Source: an uncultured Olsenella sp.
GTDB taxonomy: Bacteria; Actinomycetota; Coriobacteriia; Coriobacteriales; Atopobiaceae
NCBI GenBank assembly: GCA_900316105.1
Contig: ONBR01000005.1
Location: 62,001 to 126,000, forward strand
Reading direction: 5' to 3'
DNA length: 64,000 bases
This document shows, in pieces, positions 51,583 through 58,707 of this stretch (position 1 is its first letter; the number at the start of each line of letters is the position of its first letter). The notes below the pieces were generated by a model. That model was not told where the DNA came from and ran no database searches. It saw only the letters and a list, made by a program, of their open reading frames with translations. A program made the translations under genes and the position numbers.

Positions 51583-52897
51583 ATGGCACAGACAAAGAGC
51601 ATCTATCGTGAGCCCAAGGTCACTCGGCGCATCGAGCGTCGCACTTCCCTCGACAAGATCACCTCGAACGGCACCATAGCTGCGGCGGTGATGGTGGTTG
51701 CTGCGTTGCTTGCGGTGAGTGTCGCGAACTCGCCTGCATACACCTTCTTCCATGATGTCTTTGAGGCACCATTGGGCGTGGGCATTGGTCCCCTTCGGGT
51801 CTCCATCTCCTTCGAGACCTTTGTGAACGACTTTTTGATGGCAATCTTCTTCCTCTTGGTGGGCATCGAGCTCAAATACGAGGTTACCGTGGGACAGCTG
51901 CGCAAGCCTCGCCAGGCGGCCTTGCCCATGCTTGCCGCCGTGGGTGGCGTGGCCATGCCTGCCCTCATCTATACGGTGCTGAACTGGGACGGAGGTCTTC
52001 TTCCAGACTCTGGCCATCGCGGATGACATTCTGGCAATCGTGGTCATCGCCCTCTTTTACGGGGGAAGGATCGATGTCGCCTGGTGCGCAGCCTCGCTCA
52101 TGATGGTCATCGTCCTCTGGGGACTCAATCGCTCGCGCATCTTCTCCCTGAAGTCCTATATCGTCGTCGGTCTGATTCTGTGGGTCTGTATGTTCAACTC
52201 CGGCATCCACGCAACCCTCGCTGGCGTCATCCTGGCCTTCTTCCTGCCAGCAAAGTCGGATATCAAGCTGAACTCTCTCCAGGGCTGGCTGGTCAGCCGC
52301 GCGGAGAAGCTCGAGGATACCTACGATGACGACCAGCACGTTCTTGGCCAGCACGACTTCACTCACACGGCAGTGGGCATCGAGCGCGTGATTCACCATG
52401 TGACGCCGCCCCTGCAGCGCATGGAGCGCTACATCTCGGTCCCGGTGAACTTCTTCATCTTGCCTATCTTTGCCTTTGTGAACGCGCAGCTCCGTGTCGT
52501 GGATGCTGATCTTTCGGTAGTCATTGCCGATCCCGTGACCCACGGCGTCTACTTCGGTGCCGTACTGGGCAAGCCCATCGGCATCATCCTGGTTACCTTC
52601 CTGTTGGTAAAGATTGGCTTTGCCAAGCTTCCCCAGAACGTGGATTGGAAGCAGATCGTTGCGGTTGGCCTCTTTGGCGGCCTGGGCTTCACCATGTCGA
52701 TCCTGATAGCAGGGCTGGCTTTCAGTGACCCCTCGGAGGTCATTGCGGGCAAGTGTGCCATTCTGACTGGTTCCGTGACGGCGGCTATCCTGGGCCTGGT
52801 CTACGTTCGTATGGCCTGTGGCGTGCGAGAGCGGCGTGCGGGTGCCGATGACGTGGGCGACGCCGCCGACGACGCGGATGAGGACGATGACGAGTAA
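51583..52897 (+). pseudogene. nhaA: Na+/H+ antiporter NhaA with internal deletion and frameshift
   Basis: The 5' frame (51583-52026) reads through ALLAVSVANSPAYTFF and NDFLMAIFFLLVGIELKYEV, then stops soon after YTVLNWDGG. Another frame resumes at about 51995 with VFFQTLAIADDILAIVVIAL and runs to 52897, including GKPIGIILVTF and GLGFTMSILIAGLAF. By comparison with NhaA from other bacteria, about 33 residues round the A-T-D-I-A-F motif of TM IV are missing. The double Asp of TM V survives. The loss of a catalytic helix plus a frameshift makes function very unlikely. The start has AAGGAGGG upstream. Confidence 0.88.
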
Positions 52898-52918
52898 TCT
52901 CAAATAGGCTCTGCCACT

Positions 52919-52950
52919 GTGCCACTTGGGGGGCAGCCCCTAAGTGGCAC
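52919..52950 (+). terminator. Hairpin after nhaA
   Basis: GTGCCACTT pairs with AAGTGGCAC, with GGGG/CCCC inside, and CATTTTCGATTTT follows. It lies 21 bases after the antiporter stop. Confidence 0.65.
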
Positions 52951-52987
52951 CATTTTCGATTTTGCAAGAGAGACGATTGGATGACCA

Positions 52988-53305
52988 ATGAAGCCCTTTG
53001 ACTATGACTTCGAGTACGATTCCATGCCTGCCAAGCGTCAGAGCGTCGTGCCTAGCAGCGTCCCCTCGCCGGAGTATGGACAGTTGCAGAAGCTGGTGGA
53101 CGAGCTCTTTGAGGATGACCCGAAGAGGTTCGTGTCAAAGCTCGACGTGTTGATGCGGGCTGACATCGATGACCTTTCGGACGACTTGCGTGAGGTCATC
53201 GACCTCCTGCCGAGCGGTCGGTATGCCCGCCACCGCCTGTGCGACCAGATGAACTCGATTATCACGGCTCACGGATGGGGCTATACCTACGGAACGGTGG
53301 AGTAG
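52988..53305 (+). CDS. Small hypothetical protein
   Basis: A 105-residue acidic cytosolic protein. The first ~30 residues look flexible (MKPFDYDFEYDSMPAKRQ). The rest looks alpha-helical: EYGQLQKLVDELFEDDPKRF, then DLSDDLREVIDLLPSGRYAR and CDQMNSIITAHGWGY. No family was recognised and no cofactor motif is seen. It follows the nhaA terminator and precedes a repeat-rich spacer. Codon use is like its neighbours, so it is probably a real gene. Confidence 0.6.
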   Translation: MKPFDYDFEYDSMPAKRQSVVPSSVPSPEYGQLQKLVDELFEDDPKRFVSKLDVLMRADIDDLSDDLREVIDLLPSGRYARHRLCDQMNSIITAHGWGYTYGTVE

Positions 53306-53338
53306 CGAGGGATAAGTCGCGAGGGGCTCCGCCGTGCT

Positions 53339-53530
53339 TCTTGTTCGGGGGCTCAGCGCCAGCGAATGAGCCCCGGACAAGAGGCACAGCCCGGCCGCGG
53401 CTTGCCCCTCGGCTGGCTCTGGCAGGGGGGAGGTTGGCGAGCCGGCGGGGCTTCGCCCCTCCGGCACGCCCTTGAGGGGAGGCCCGGCGCCAGCGAATGA
53501 GCCCCGGACAAGAGGCACAGCCCGGCCGCG
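53339..53530. repeat. GC-rich palindromes with a 44-bp direct repeat
   Basis: Identical 44-base copies (starting GCGCCAGCGAATGAGCCCC) lie at 53356-53399 and 53487-53530. The first is part of an intact hairpin, CTTGTTCGGGGGCTCA with TGAGCCCCGGACAAG. The DNA between holds GCCGGCGGGG-CTTCG-CCCCTCCGGC. The GAAGC/GCTTC-centred hairpin recalls the element inside the PcrA/UvrD gene. The rest of the 53306-53688 spacer shows no gene. Confidence 0.8.
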
Positions 53531-53688
53531 CCGTCCCGCTCCCAGCCCCACGTCACATCTTTCTTGTATGTTCCAAGCTCATATCTTGTATGGGCGTTGG
53601 GTTGACGGCGGGCTTATACTTTTGGACGCTAACGTTGACGCTTGCGCCATTCCTGGCTGGGGATTGGCGTGGAACCCAAGGGAGAATT

Positions 53689-54975
53689 ATGCCAAACGTA
53701 TACGAGTCGATGTCCGCCGCCGAGCTCGACCAGGCCCTTGCTGACCTCCAGAAGCAGGCAGATGCCATTGCCGCCCAGAAGCTCTCGCTGGACATGGCTC
53801 GCGGAAAGCCCAGCTCCGAGCAGACGGCCCTCTCCAAGCCCATGCTGGACCTGGTCAACTCTTCGACTCCCTTGGTGGACGGAAAGGGCATCGTCGACAA
53901 CTACGGTACTCCCGAGGGCCTGCCCTCTGCCCGACGTCTTGCGGGCGAGATTCTGGGAGTTCCCGCTGACAAGGTCGTGGTTTCCGGCTCCTCCAGCCTG
54001 AACCTCATGCACGACCTGGTCGCCCGTGCCTTTACCAACGGCGTGGCTGGACAGAAGCCCTTCTACCAGCAGGGTCAGGTCAAGTGGCTTTGCCCCGCAC
54101 CTGGCTACGACCGTCACTTCCGTGTTACCGAGGACCTGGGCATCCAGAATGTCGTCGTCCCCATGCATGAGGACGGTCCCGACATGGACATGGTCCAGGA
54201 GCTCGTCGAGTCCGATCCCACGGTCAAGGGCATCTGGTGCGTGCCCAAGTATGCAAACCCTACGGGCGTCACCTATTCTGACGAGGTCGTTCGTCGCTTT
54301 GCCGCCCTCAAGCCCGCGGCTCCCGACTTCCGCATCTACTGGGATAACGCCTACTGCGTCCACTACTTTGGCGAGAAGGACGACGAGCTGCTCAACATCT
54401 TTGATGCGGTCAAGGAGGCTGGCGGCTCCCAGCTGGTCTACGAGTTCGGCTCCACCGCAAAGGTTACCTTCCCTGGTTCGGGCATCGCATTTGTCGCCGC
54501 GGACGAGGAGGACATCAAGGCCGTAAAGGCTGCCTTCGCAGTCGAGCGTGTGAGTGCCGAGAAGTTCTCCCAGCTGGCCCATGTCCTCTTCCTCAAGGAC
54601 CTGGACGGCGTCAAGGCGCACATGAAGAAGCACGCCGCTGTCGTTGCCCCGCGTTTTGCCTTGGTGGAGCAGAAGCTCACCGATGGCCTCGCCGACCTTG
54701 GCATTGCTTCCTGGAGCCATCCCCACGGCGGTTACTTCGTGAGCTTCGATGGTCCCGAAGGCTCCGCGAAGCGCATCGTGAAGCTTATGGCAGATCTGGG
54801 AGTGAAGCTCACCCCTGCGGGAGCCACCTATCCTGGTGGCAGGGATCCCAAGGATTCCAACATCCGCATCGCGCCCACCTATCCCTCGATTGAGGACTTG
54901 GGTGCCGCCCTGGACGTCTTTGTCGTTGCCGTCAAACTCGTCTCTGCCGAGCTCGCCCGCGAGGCCCGCGCCTAG
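53689..54975 (+). CDS. PLP-dependent aminotransferase class I (AspT/Ib-gamma type)
   Basis: A 428-residue fold-type I aminotransferase. MARGKPSSEQTALSKPMLDL at the N terminus and VDNYGTPEGLPSARRLAG are typical of the actinobacterial aspartate aminotransferase group. The PLP lysine lies in YEFGSTAKVTFPGSG. YWDNAYCVHYF supplies the ring-binding Asp/Tyr, and NIRIAPTYPSIEDL carries the substrate carboxylate Arg. ATG 53689 follows AGGGAGA. It probably transaminates aspartate with 2-oxoglutarate. It appears monocistronic. Confidence 0.9.
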   Translation: MPNVYESMSAAELDQALADLQKQADAIAAQKLSLDMARGKPSSEQTALSKPMLDLVNSSTPLVDGKGIVDNYGTPEGLPSARRLAGEILGVPADKVVVSGSSSLNLMHDLVARAFTNGVAGQKPFYQQGQVKWLCPAPGYDRHFRVTEDLGIQNVVVPMHEDGPDMDMVQELVESDPTVKGIWCVPKYANPTGVTYSDEVVRRFAALKPAAPDFRIYWDNAYCVHYFGEKDDELLNIFDAVKEAGGSQLVYEFGSTAKVTFPGSGIAFVAADEEDIKAVKAAFAVERVSAEKFSQLAHVLFLKDLDGVKAHMKKHAAVVAPRFALVEQKLTDGLADLGIASWSHPHGGYFVSFDGPEGSAKRIVKLMADLGVKLTPAGATYPGGRDPKDSNIRIAPTYPSIEDLGAALDVFVVAVKLVSAELAREARA

Positions 54976-55157
54976 GACAGTCGCCCGCAACCGCTGGACC
55001 GTCTGAAATGGTGAAGCTCTGCATGGCTTTTGTGGAAGCTTGGGTTTCTGTAGAATGCACATGCGGTTACTTGTGAAATACCAGTGTGACGTATGCCGTC
55101 GCACCCATGCCATATCGTCTGGATCGTGCAGACGATAGCCAGGAGGGTTTTGAGTTC

Positions 55158-56471
55158 ATGGCACAGAACAACGACAAAGACACTTCGGACAAGTCCGGCC
55201 TCCACCCCGGCGAGAGAGTGACGGGTGAGGACCTTCTCTACGAGGAGGCAGCTGCCCCAGACGAGCTAGGGACCTCTTATAAAAAGCGCTCCGCCTTCAC
55301 GCGCAAGGGAGCCGGTCGAGCAAAGGTCGCTCGTCCGAAGTCCGAGCCCGAGGAGAAGGCTGGCAAGCACGCGGCCGAGAAGAAGGGTCCCGCAGAGGCT
55401 ACCTTCAAGCCCGGCGCCCTGACCGAGGACCTACCAGATGATGCCCAAGGTAAGGATACCCAGAAGGCAGACGAGGAGGTTCCCAAGGAGAATCCCTACG
55501 TCACCGTTGGCAAGGATGGCAAGGCAAAGATCGACCTTGACCGTCATGCCATTCCCAAGCTCCACGGCAAGGCAAAGCGTCGTGAGGTCCTGGTGGCCGT
55601 CTTTGCTGTCGTCATCGGCGTGTCCATGATGCTGCCCTCACTCTCCTACATCTTTGCCGGAGCGAGCGGCTCCAACTCTCAGGACACTCAGACATCCTCT
55701 GACGCCTCGCAGGCAGCCAATGACGAGAATGCCAGCAACCAGCCTGCCGCTGACACGCAGACTGCTACCAGCATGGAAGCCGTGGACTCCCAGTACCAGA
55801 GTCTGGTCGCCCCCCTTGAGTCCGACCTGCAGAACGCCTCGGACGACACCGCAAAGCTCTCGTCCTTCCTGGGCCTTGGCGACGATTACAGCAAGTGGGG
55901 TACCGCGGCCACGCAGTTTGCCACCGACGATGCCAGCGAGCAGCACGTCATTGACCTCTTCAACAAGGCCATCGACTACTACAACCAGTACCTGGCCATC
56001 AATGACTCCGACGCCGTAAGGGTAAAGGTTGCCCAGTGCACCATGTTTAGCGGCAAGGTCGATGAGGGCCTGGCTTCCCTGGAGGCAATGACCCAAAAGA
56101 ACCCCGACTATGCCCCTGCGTACGTGTATATGGGTATCGGCTATGCCGCCAAGGGTGACATGACCAAGGCCGTCAACACCTTCAAGCTGGCAGAGGAGAA
56201 GGACCCCGACGACAAGTACGGGGCAAAGACCCTTGCCCAGAACTACGAGGCCTACCTGGCCTACTACACCCAGCAGCAGTCCAACGCCAACGGCAACACG
56301 GATGCCTCCGGCAATGCCAGCGGTTCCGCCAACGGGAACGGTGCGAACGGCTCCAACACTGGCACCGACTCTGGCTCTGCCACTGATGGCGCCTCTGGTA
56401 CCAACGGCTCTGGTACGGGTATGGGTGCCCTGGTCAACCAGCTCAACACCGGCGCAGGCACTGGTCTATAG
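55158..56471 (+). CDS. Membrane-anchored TPR-like protein
   Basis: A 437-residue protein. A charged cytoplasmic N terminus (~145 residues, Lys/Glu/Ala-rich) precedes one membrane helix (REVLVAVFAVVIGVSMMLPS). An extracytoplasmic part follows, with a TPR-like segment (AIDYYNQYLAINDSDAVRVK, then PAYVYMGIGYAAKGDMTKAV). The C-terminal ~60 residues are Gly/Ser/Asn/Thr-rich. TPR units mediate protein contacts; a role in envelope assembly is possible but unproven. ATG 55158 lies 11 bases after AGGAGG. The STAS gene follows after 44 bases. Confidence 0.75.
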   Translation: MAQNNDKDTSDKSGLHPGERVTGEDLLYEEAAAPDELGTSYKKRSAFTRKGAGRAKVARPKSEPEEKAGKHAAEKKGPAEATFKPGALTEDLPDDAQGKDTQKADEEVPKENPYVTVGKDGKAKIDLDRHAIPKLHGKAKRREVLVAVFAVVIGVSMMLPSLSYIFAGASGSNSQDTQTSSDASQAANDENASNQPAADTQTATSMEAVDSQYQSLVAPLESDLQNASDDTAKLSSFLGLGDDYSKWGTAATQFATDDASEQHVIDLFNKAIDYYNQYLAINDSDAVRVKVAQCTMFSGKVDEGLASLEAMTQKNPDYAPAYVYMGIGYAAKGDMTKAVNTFKLAEEKDPDDKYGAKTLAQNYEAYLAYYTQQQSNANGNTDASGNASGSANGNGANGSNTGTDSGSATDGASGTNGSGTGMGALVNQLNTGAGTGL

Positions 56472-56515
56472 GCCTGCAATCTCACATAACGTCTTCTGGA
56501 AACGGAGATTCTGAT

Positions 56516-56827
56516 ATGAGCATTTCGGTACAAACGACGCAACGTGACGATGTCGCGTGCATCATCTGTGGGGGAGAGGTGGACGTCTCCAACGCCGGCG
56601 AGCTCAGGGATGCCTTGGATGCAGCCCTGGCCAAGAAGCCCGCTGGTATCGAGGTAGATGTCACGGATGTCTCCTACATCGACTCGACGGGCATTGGCGT
56701 CCTGGTGGGTGCGGCTCACCACGCAAAGGACGCGGGCCTTTTCCTGAAGGTCCTGCATCCGCAGAAGAACGTTGCGCGCGTGTTGAATCTCCTGGGCGTC
56801 ACCGACGACCTGGGTGTGGAGGAGTAG
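56516..56827 (+). CDS. STAS-domain anti-sigma factor antagonist
   Basis: A 103-residue single STAS domain (SpoIIAA/RsbV type). It has GGEVDVSNAGELRDALDAAL, and the phosphorylation-site loop VSYIDSTGIGVLVGAAHHAK contains the conserved D-S-T-G in which the serine is the usual kinase target. Such proteins free a sigma factor by binding its anti-sigma kinase when unphosphorylated. No kinase or sigma gene is nearby. Confidence 0.93.
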   Translation: MSISVQTTQRDDVACIICGGEVDVSNAGELRDALDAALAKKPAGIEVDVTDVSYIDSTGIGVLVGAAHHAKDAGLFLKVLHPQKNVARVLNLLGVTDDLGVEE

Positions 56828-56923
56828 GAAAACGAGGACTGGGGTCGTCCCAAGGCCAGCGAGCTGGCGATTGTCGGGATGACCCTGCGTCTTTTTTTTC
56901 GAGAGGTTTGGAGGTGTGAGCGC

Positions 56924-57664
56924 ATGTTTGGTATTGGCGAGACCGAGCTTGCCATGATTCTGATCTTTGCCTTCCTGCTGTTTGGCCCCGATAAGCTGCC
57001 GGGTATGGGAAGGACGATCGGCCGTGCGCTTCGTCAGTTCCGCGAAGCCCAAGAGGGCTTCACGGAGGTCGTGCAGAGTCAGGTCATGGATCCCTTCAAT
57101 GACGCCATGAACGCCACTGACGAACAGCAGAAGAAGAGTGCGAAGCGTGCGGACGCCCTCTCCGAGGACGCTGACGTGGAGAACGAGTCCGTGCCCAGGA
57201 AGCGCCAGAACGAGACCTTTGCCGAGCGCAAGGCCCGTCTGGAGGCCGAGCGCAAGGCGAAGGAGGCAAAGGAGAAGGCTGAGGCCCAGAATGCGGGGGC
57301 AGGTGACGCCGCCTCCGAAAAGACTATGCCTGCCGACGCCGATGCGGATTCCGACGCCGACGCCTCGACGAAGCCCGAACCCAAGGCTGAGGGTCTCAAG
57401 GCTGATGCTGACGAGTCCGAGGAAAAGAAGGCTGCCACGAGTGCGGCCGCCCTCTGGTCCATGAAGCCAAAGAAGCACGTGGAGGCGACGCCCGCAGACC
57501 CCGATTCCGACTCTGACGTGGATGCCGAGTCTGCCCCCGTGCCAGATCCCAATGCCGATTCTGACGCCGATATTGACGCCCCCGCGACTCCTGCGGCCGA
57601 TGTCGACTCCGATGCCGACGTGGACACTGACGCCGACATCGAAGCAGCCGGAAAGGAGGACTAG
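56924..57664 (+). CDS. tatA: Sec-independent translocase protein TatA/TatB, long acidic tail
   Basis: A 246-residue protein. The N-terminal helix and hinge, FGIGETELAMILIFAFLLFG with PDKLPGMGRTIGRALRQFRE, are diagnostic of TatA/TatB. An amphipathic helix follows, then ~150 residues that are far longer than usual: first Lys/Glu/Ala-rich, then runs of Asp-Ala/Ser-Asp (ADADSDADAS, DSDADVDTDADIE). ATG 56924 follows GGAGG. The start of tatC lies two bases after the stop, so the two proteins form the twin-arginine export system together. It is probably a bifunctional TatA. Confidence 0.9.
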   Translation: MFGIGETELAMILIFAFLLFGPDKLPGMGRTIGRALRQFREAQEGFTEVVQSQVMDPFNDAMNATDEQQKKSAKRADALSEDADVENESVPRKRQNETFAERKARLEAERKAKEAKEKAEAQNAGAGDAASEKTMPADADADSDADASTKPEPKAEGLKADADESEEKKAATSAAALWSMKPKKHVEATPADPDSDSDVDAESAPVPDPNADSDADIDAPATPAADVDSDADVDTDADIEAAGKED

Positions 57665-57666
57665 CC

Positions 57667-58467
57667 ATGCCTATCGGACCAGCGCGCATGCCCCTCATGG
57701 ACCATCTGGGCGAGCTCAGGCGTCGACTGACGATCATCATCGTGTCGGTGCTTATCACTGCTGTGGTCGTTTATGAGGCGACGCCTACCCTGATCGACTT
57801 CCTGCTTGACCCCATCAAGGACAATCTGGCTGGCAGTGGCCTTACGGTCTTCAGCGTCTTGGGCGGCTTTACCATCCGCTTCAAGGTGGCCGTCTTCTTC
57901 AGTCTGATCATCTGCTCGCCTGTGGTGATCTGGGAGATCCTGGGCTTCTTCCTGCCTGCGCTCAAGCCCAAGGAGCGCAAGTGGGTCATCCCCACGGTTG
58001 CTGTCATGGTCGTCCTCTTCTACCTGGGCATGATCTTCTGCTACTTGGTTATCCAGAATGCTGCCGTTGGCTGGATGATCGGGCAGAGCGCGGACTTTGC
58101 CGCGGTCATACCTGACGCCGAGGACTACCTGAACATCATGATGCTCCTGGAAATCGGCTTTGGCGTGGCCTTCCAGATTCCCATCATCATCTTCTACCTG
58201 TCTGTCTTCCACATCGTGCCCTACAAGGTCTTCCGTAGCCAGTGGCGCTACATCTACGTCGGCCTCATGGTCTTCTCTTCCATCGTGACTCCTGATGCGT
58301 CGCCCGTGACCATGGTCCTGATGTTTGCGGCGCTCATTGCCCTCTATGAAATGGCCCTGCTGGTGGCCCGATACGTCTTGATCGCAAAGGACGGCAAGGC
58401 CTCGCTCAAGTGGTCACGCGAGGAGTACGAGGACTACAAGTTTGCCAAGGAAGAGCAGGAGGACTAG
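57667..58467 (+). CDS. tatC: Twin-arginine translocase subunit TatC
   Basis: A 266-residue membrane protein with six helices. The signal-binding N terminus MPLMDHLGELRRRLTIIIVS and the FIRFK-like stretch (FTIRFKVAVFFSLIIC) are conserved, as is EIGFGVAFQIPIIIFYLS, which includes the functional Glu. TatC recognises twin-arginine signal peptides of folded proteins and recruits TatA. It is translationally close to tatA (2-base gap) and is followed by a terminator. Confidence 0.97.
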   Translation: MPIGPARMPLMDHLGELRRRLTIIIVSVLITAVVVYEATPTLIDFLLDPIKDNLAGSGLTVFSVLGGFTIRFKVAVFFSLIICSPVVIWEILGFFLPALKPKERKWVIPTVAVMVVLFYLGMIFCYLVIQNAAVGWMIGQSADFAAVIPDAEDYLNIMMLLEIGFGVAFQIPIIIFYLSVFHIVPYKVFRSQWRYIYVGLMVFSSIVTPDASPVTMVLMFAALIALYEMALLVARYVLIAKDGKASLKWSREEYEDYKFAKEEQED

Positions 58468-58532
58468 TGCCCGTCAGACTGGCATTTGGCTTCCGTCACT
58501 CTCTCACATTGCTAGTTAGCTGCTAGTTTTCA

Positions 58533-58565
58533 GGTAACGCTCGTAGAACGCGAGCGTTACCTTTT
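58533..58565 (+). terminator. Rho-independent terminator after tatC
   Basis: GGTAACGCTCG pairs perfectly with CGAGCGTTACC round a 7-base loop and is followed by TTTT. It lies 65 bases after the tatC stop. Confidence 0.85.
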
Positions 58566-58707
58566 GTGGCTTTACGTCGATAGGGCCTTCCCTGGCGCTA
58601 CAGTGGTAGGCACGTCTTTGCTATAGTCGCACTCCGTGGAAGGACTCTTCCGCACATCCGTCCACTCGCGTGAGTGCAAACGCCGGTTTCCGAAAGGAGC
58701 CATTACC

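Noticed and set aside
52040..52897. Separate second antiporter gene
   Set aside because: It lacks its own start region and continues the NhaA sequence of the preceding frame, so the two frames are parts of one broken gene.
53497..53688. Upstream extension of the aminotransferase
   Set aside because: The extra residues come from repeat DNA; ATG 53689 has AGGGAGA and matches the normal family N terminus.
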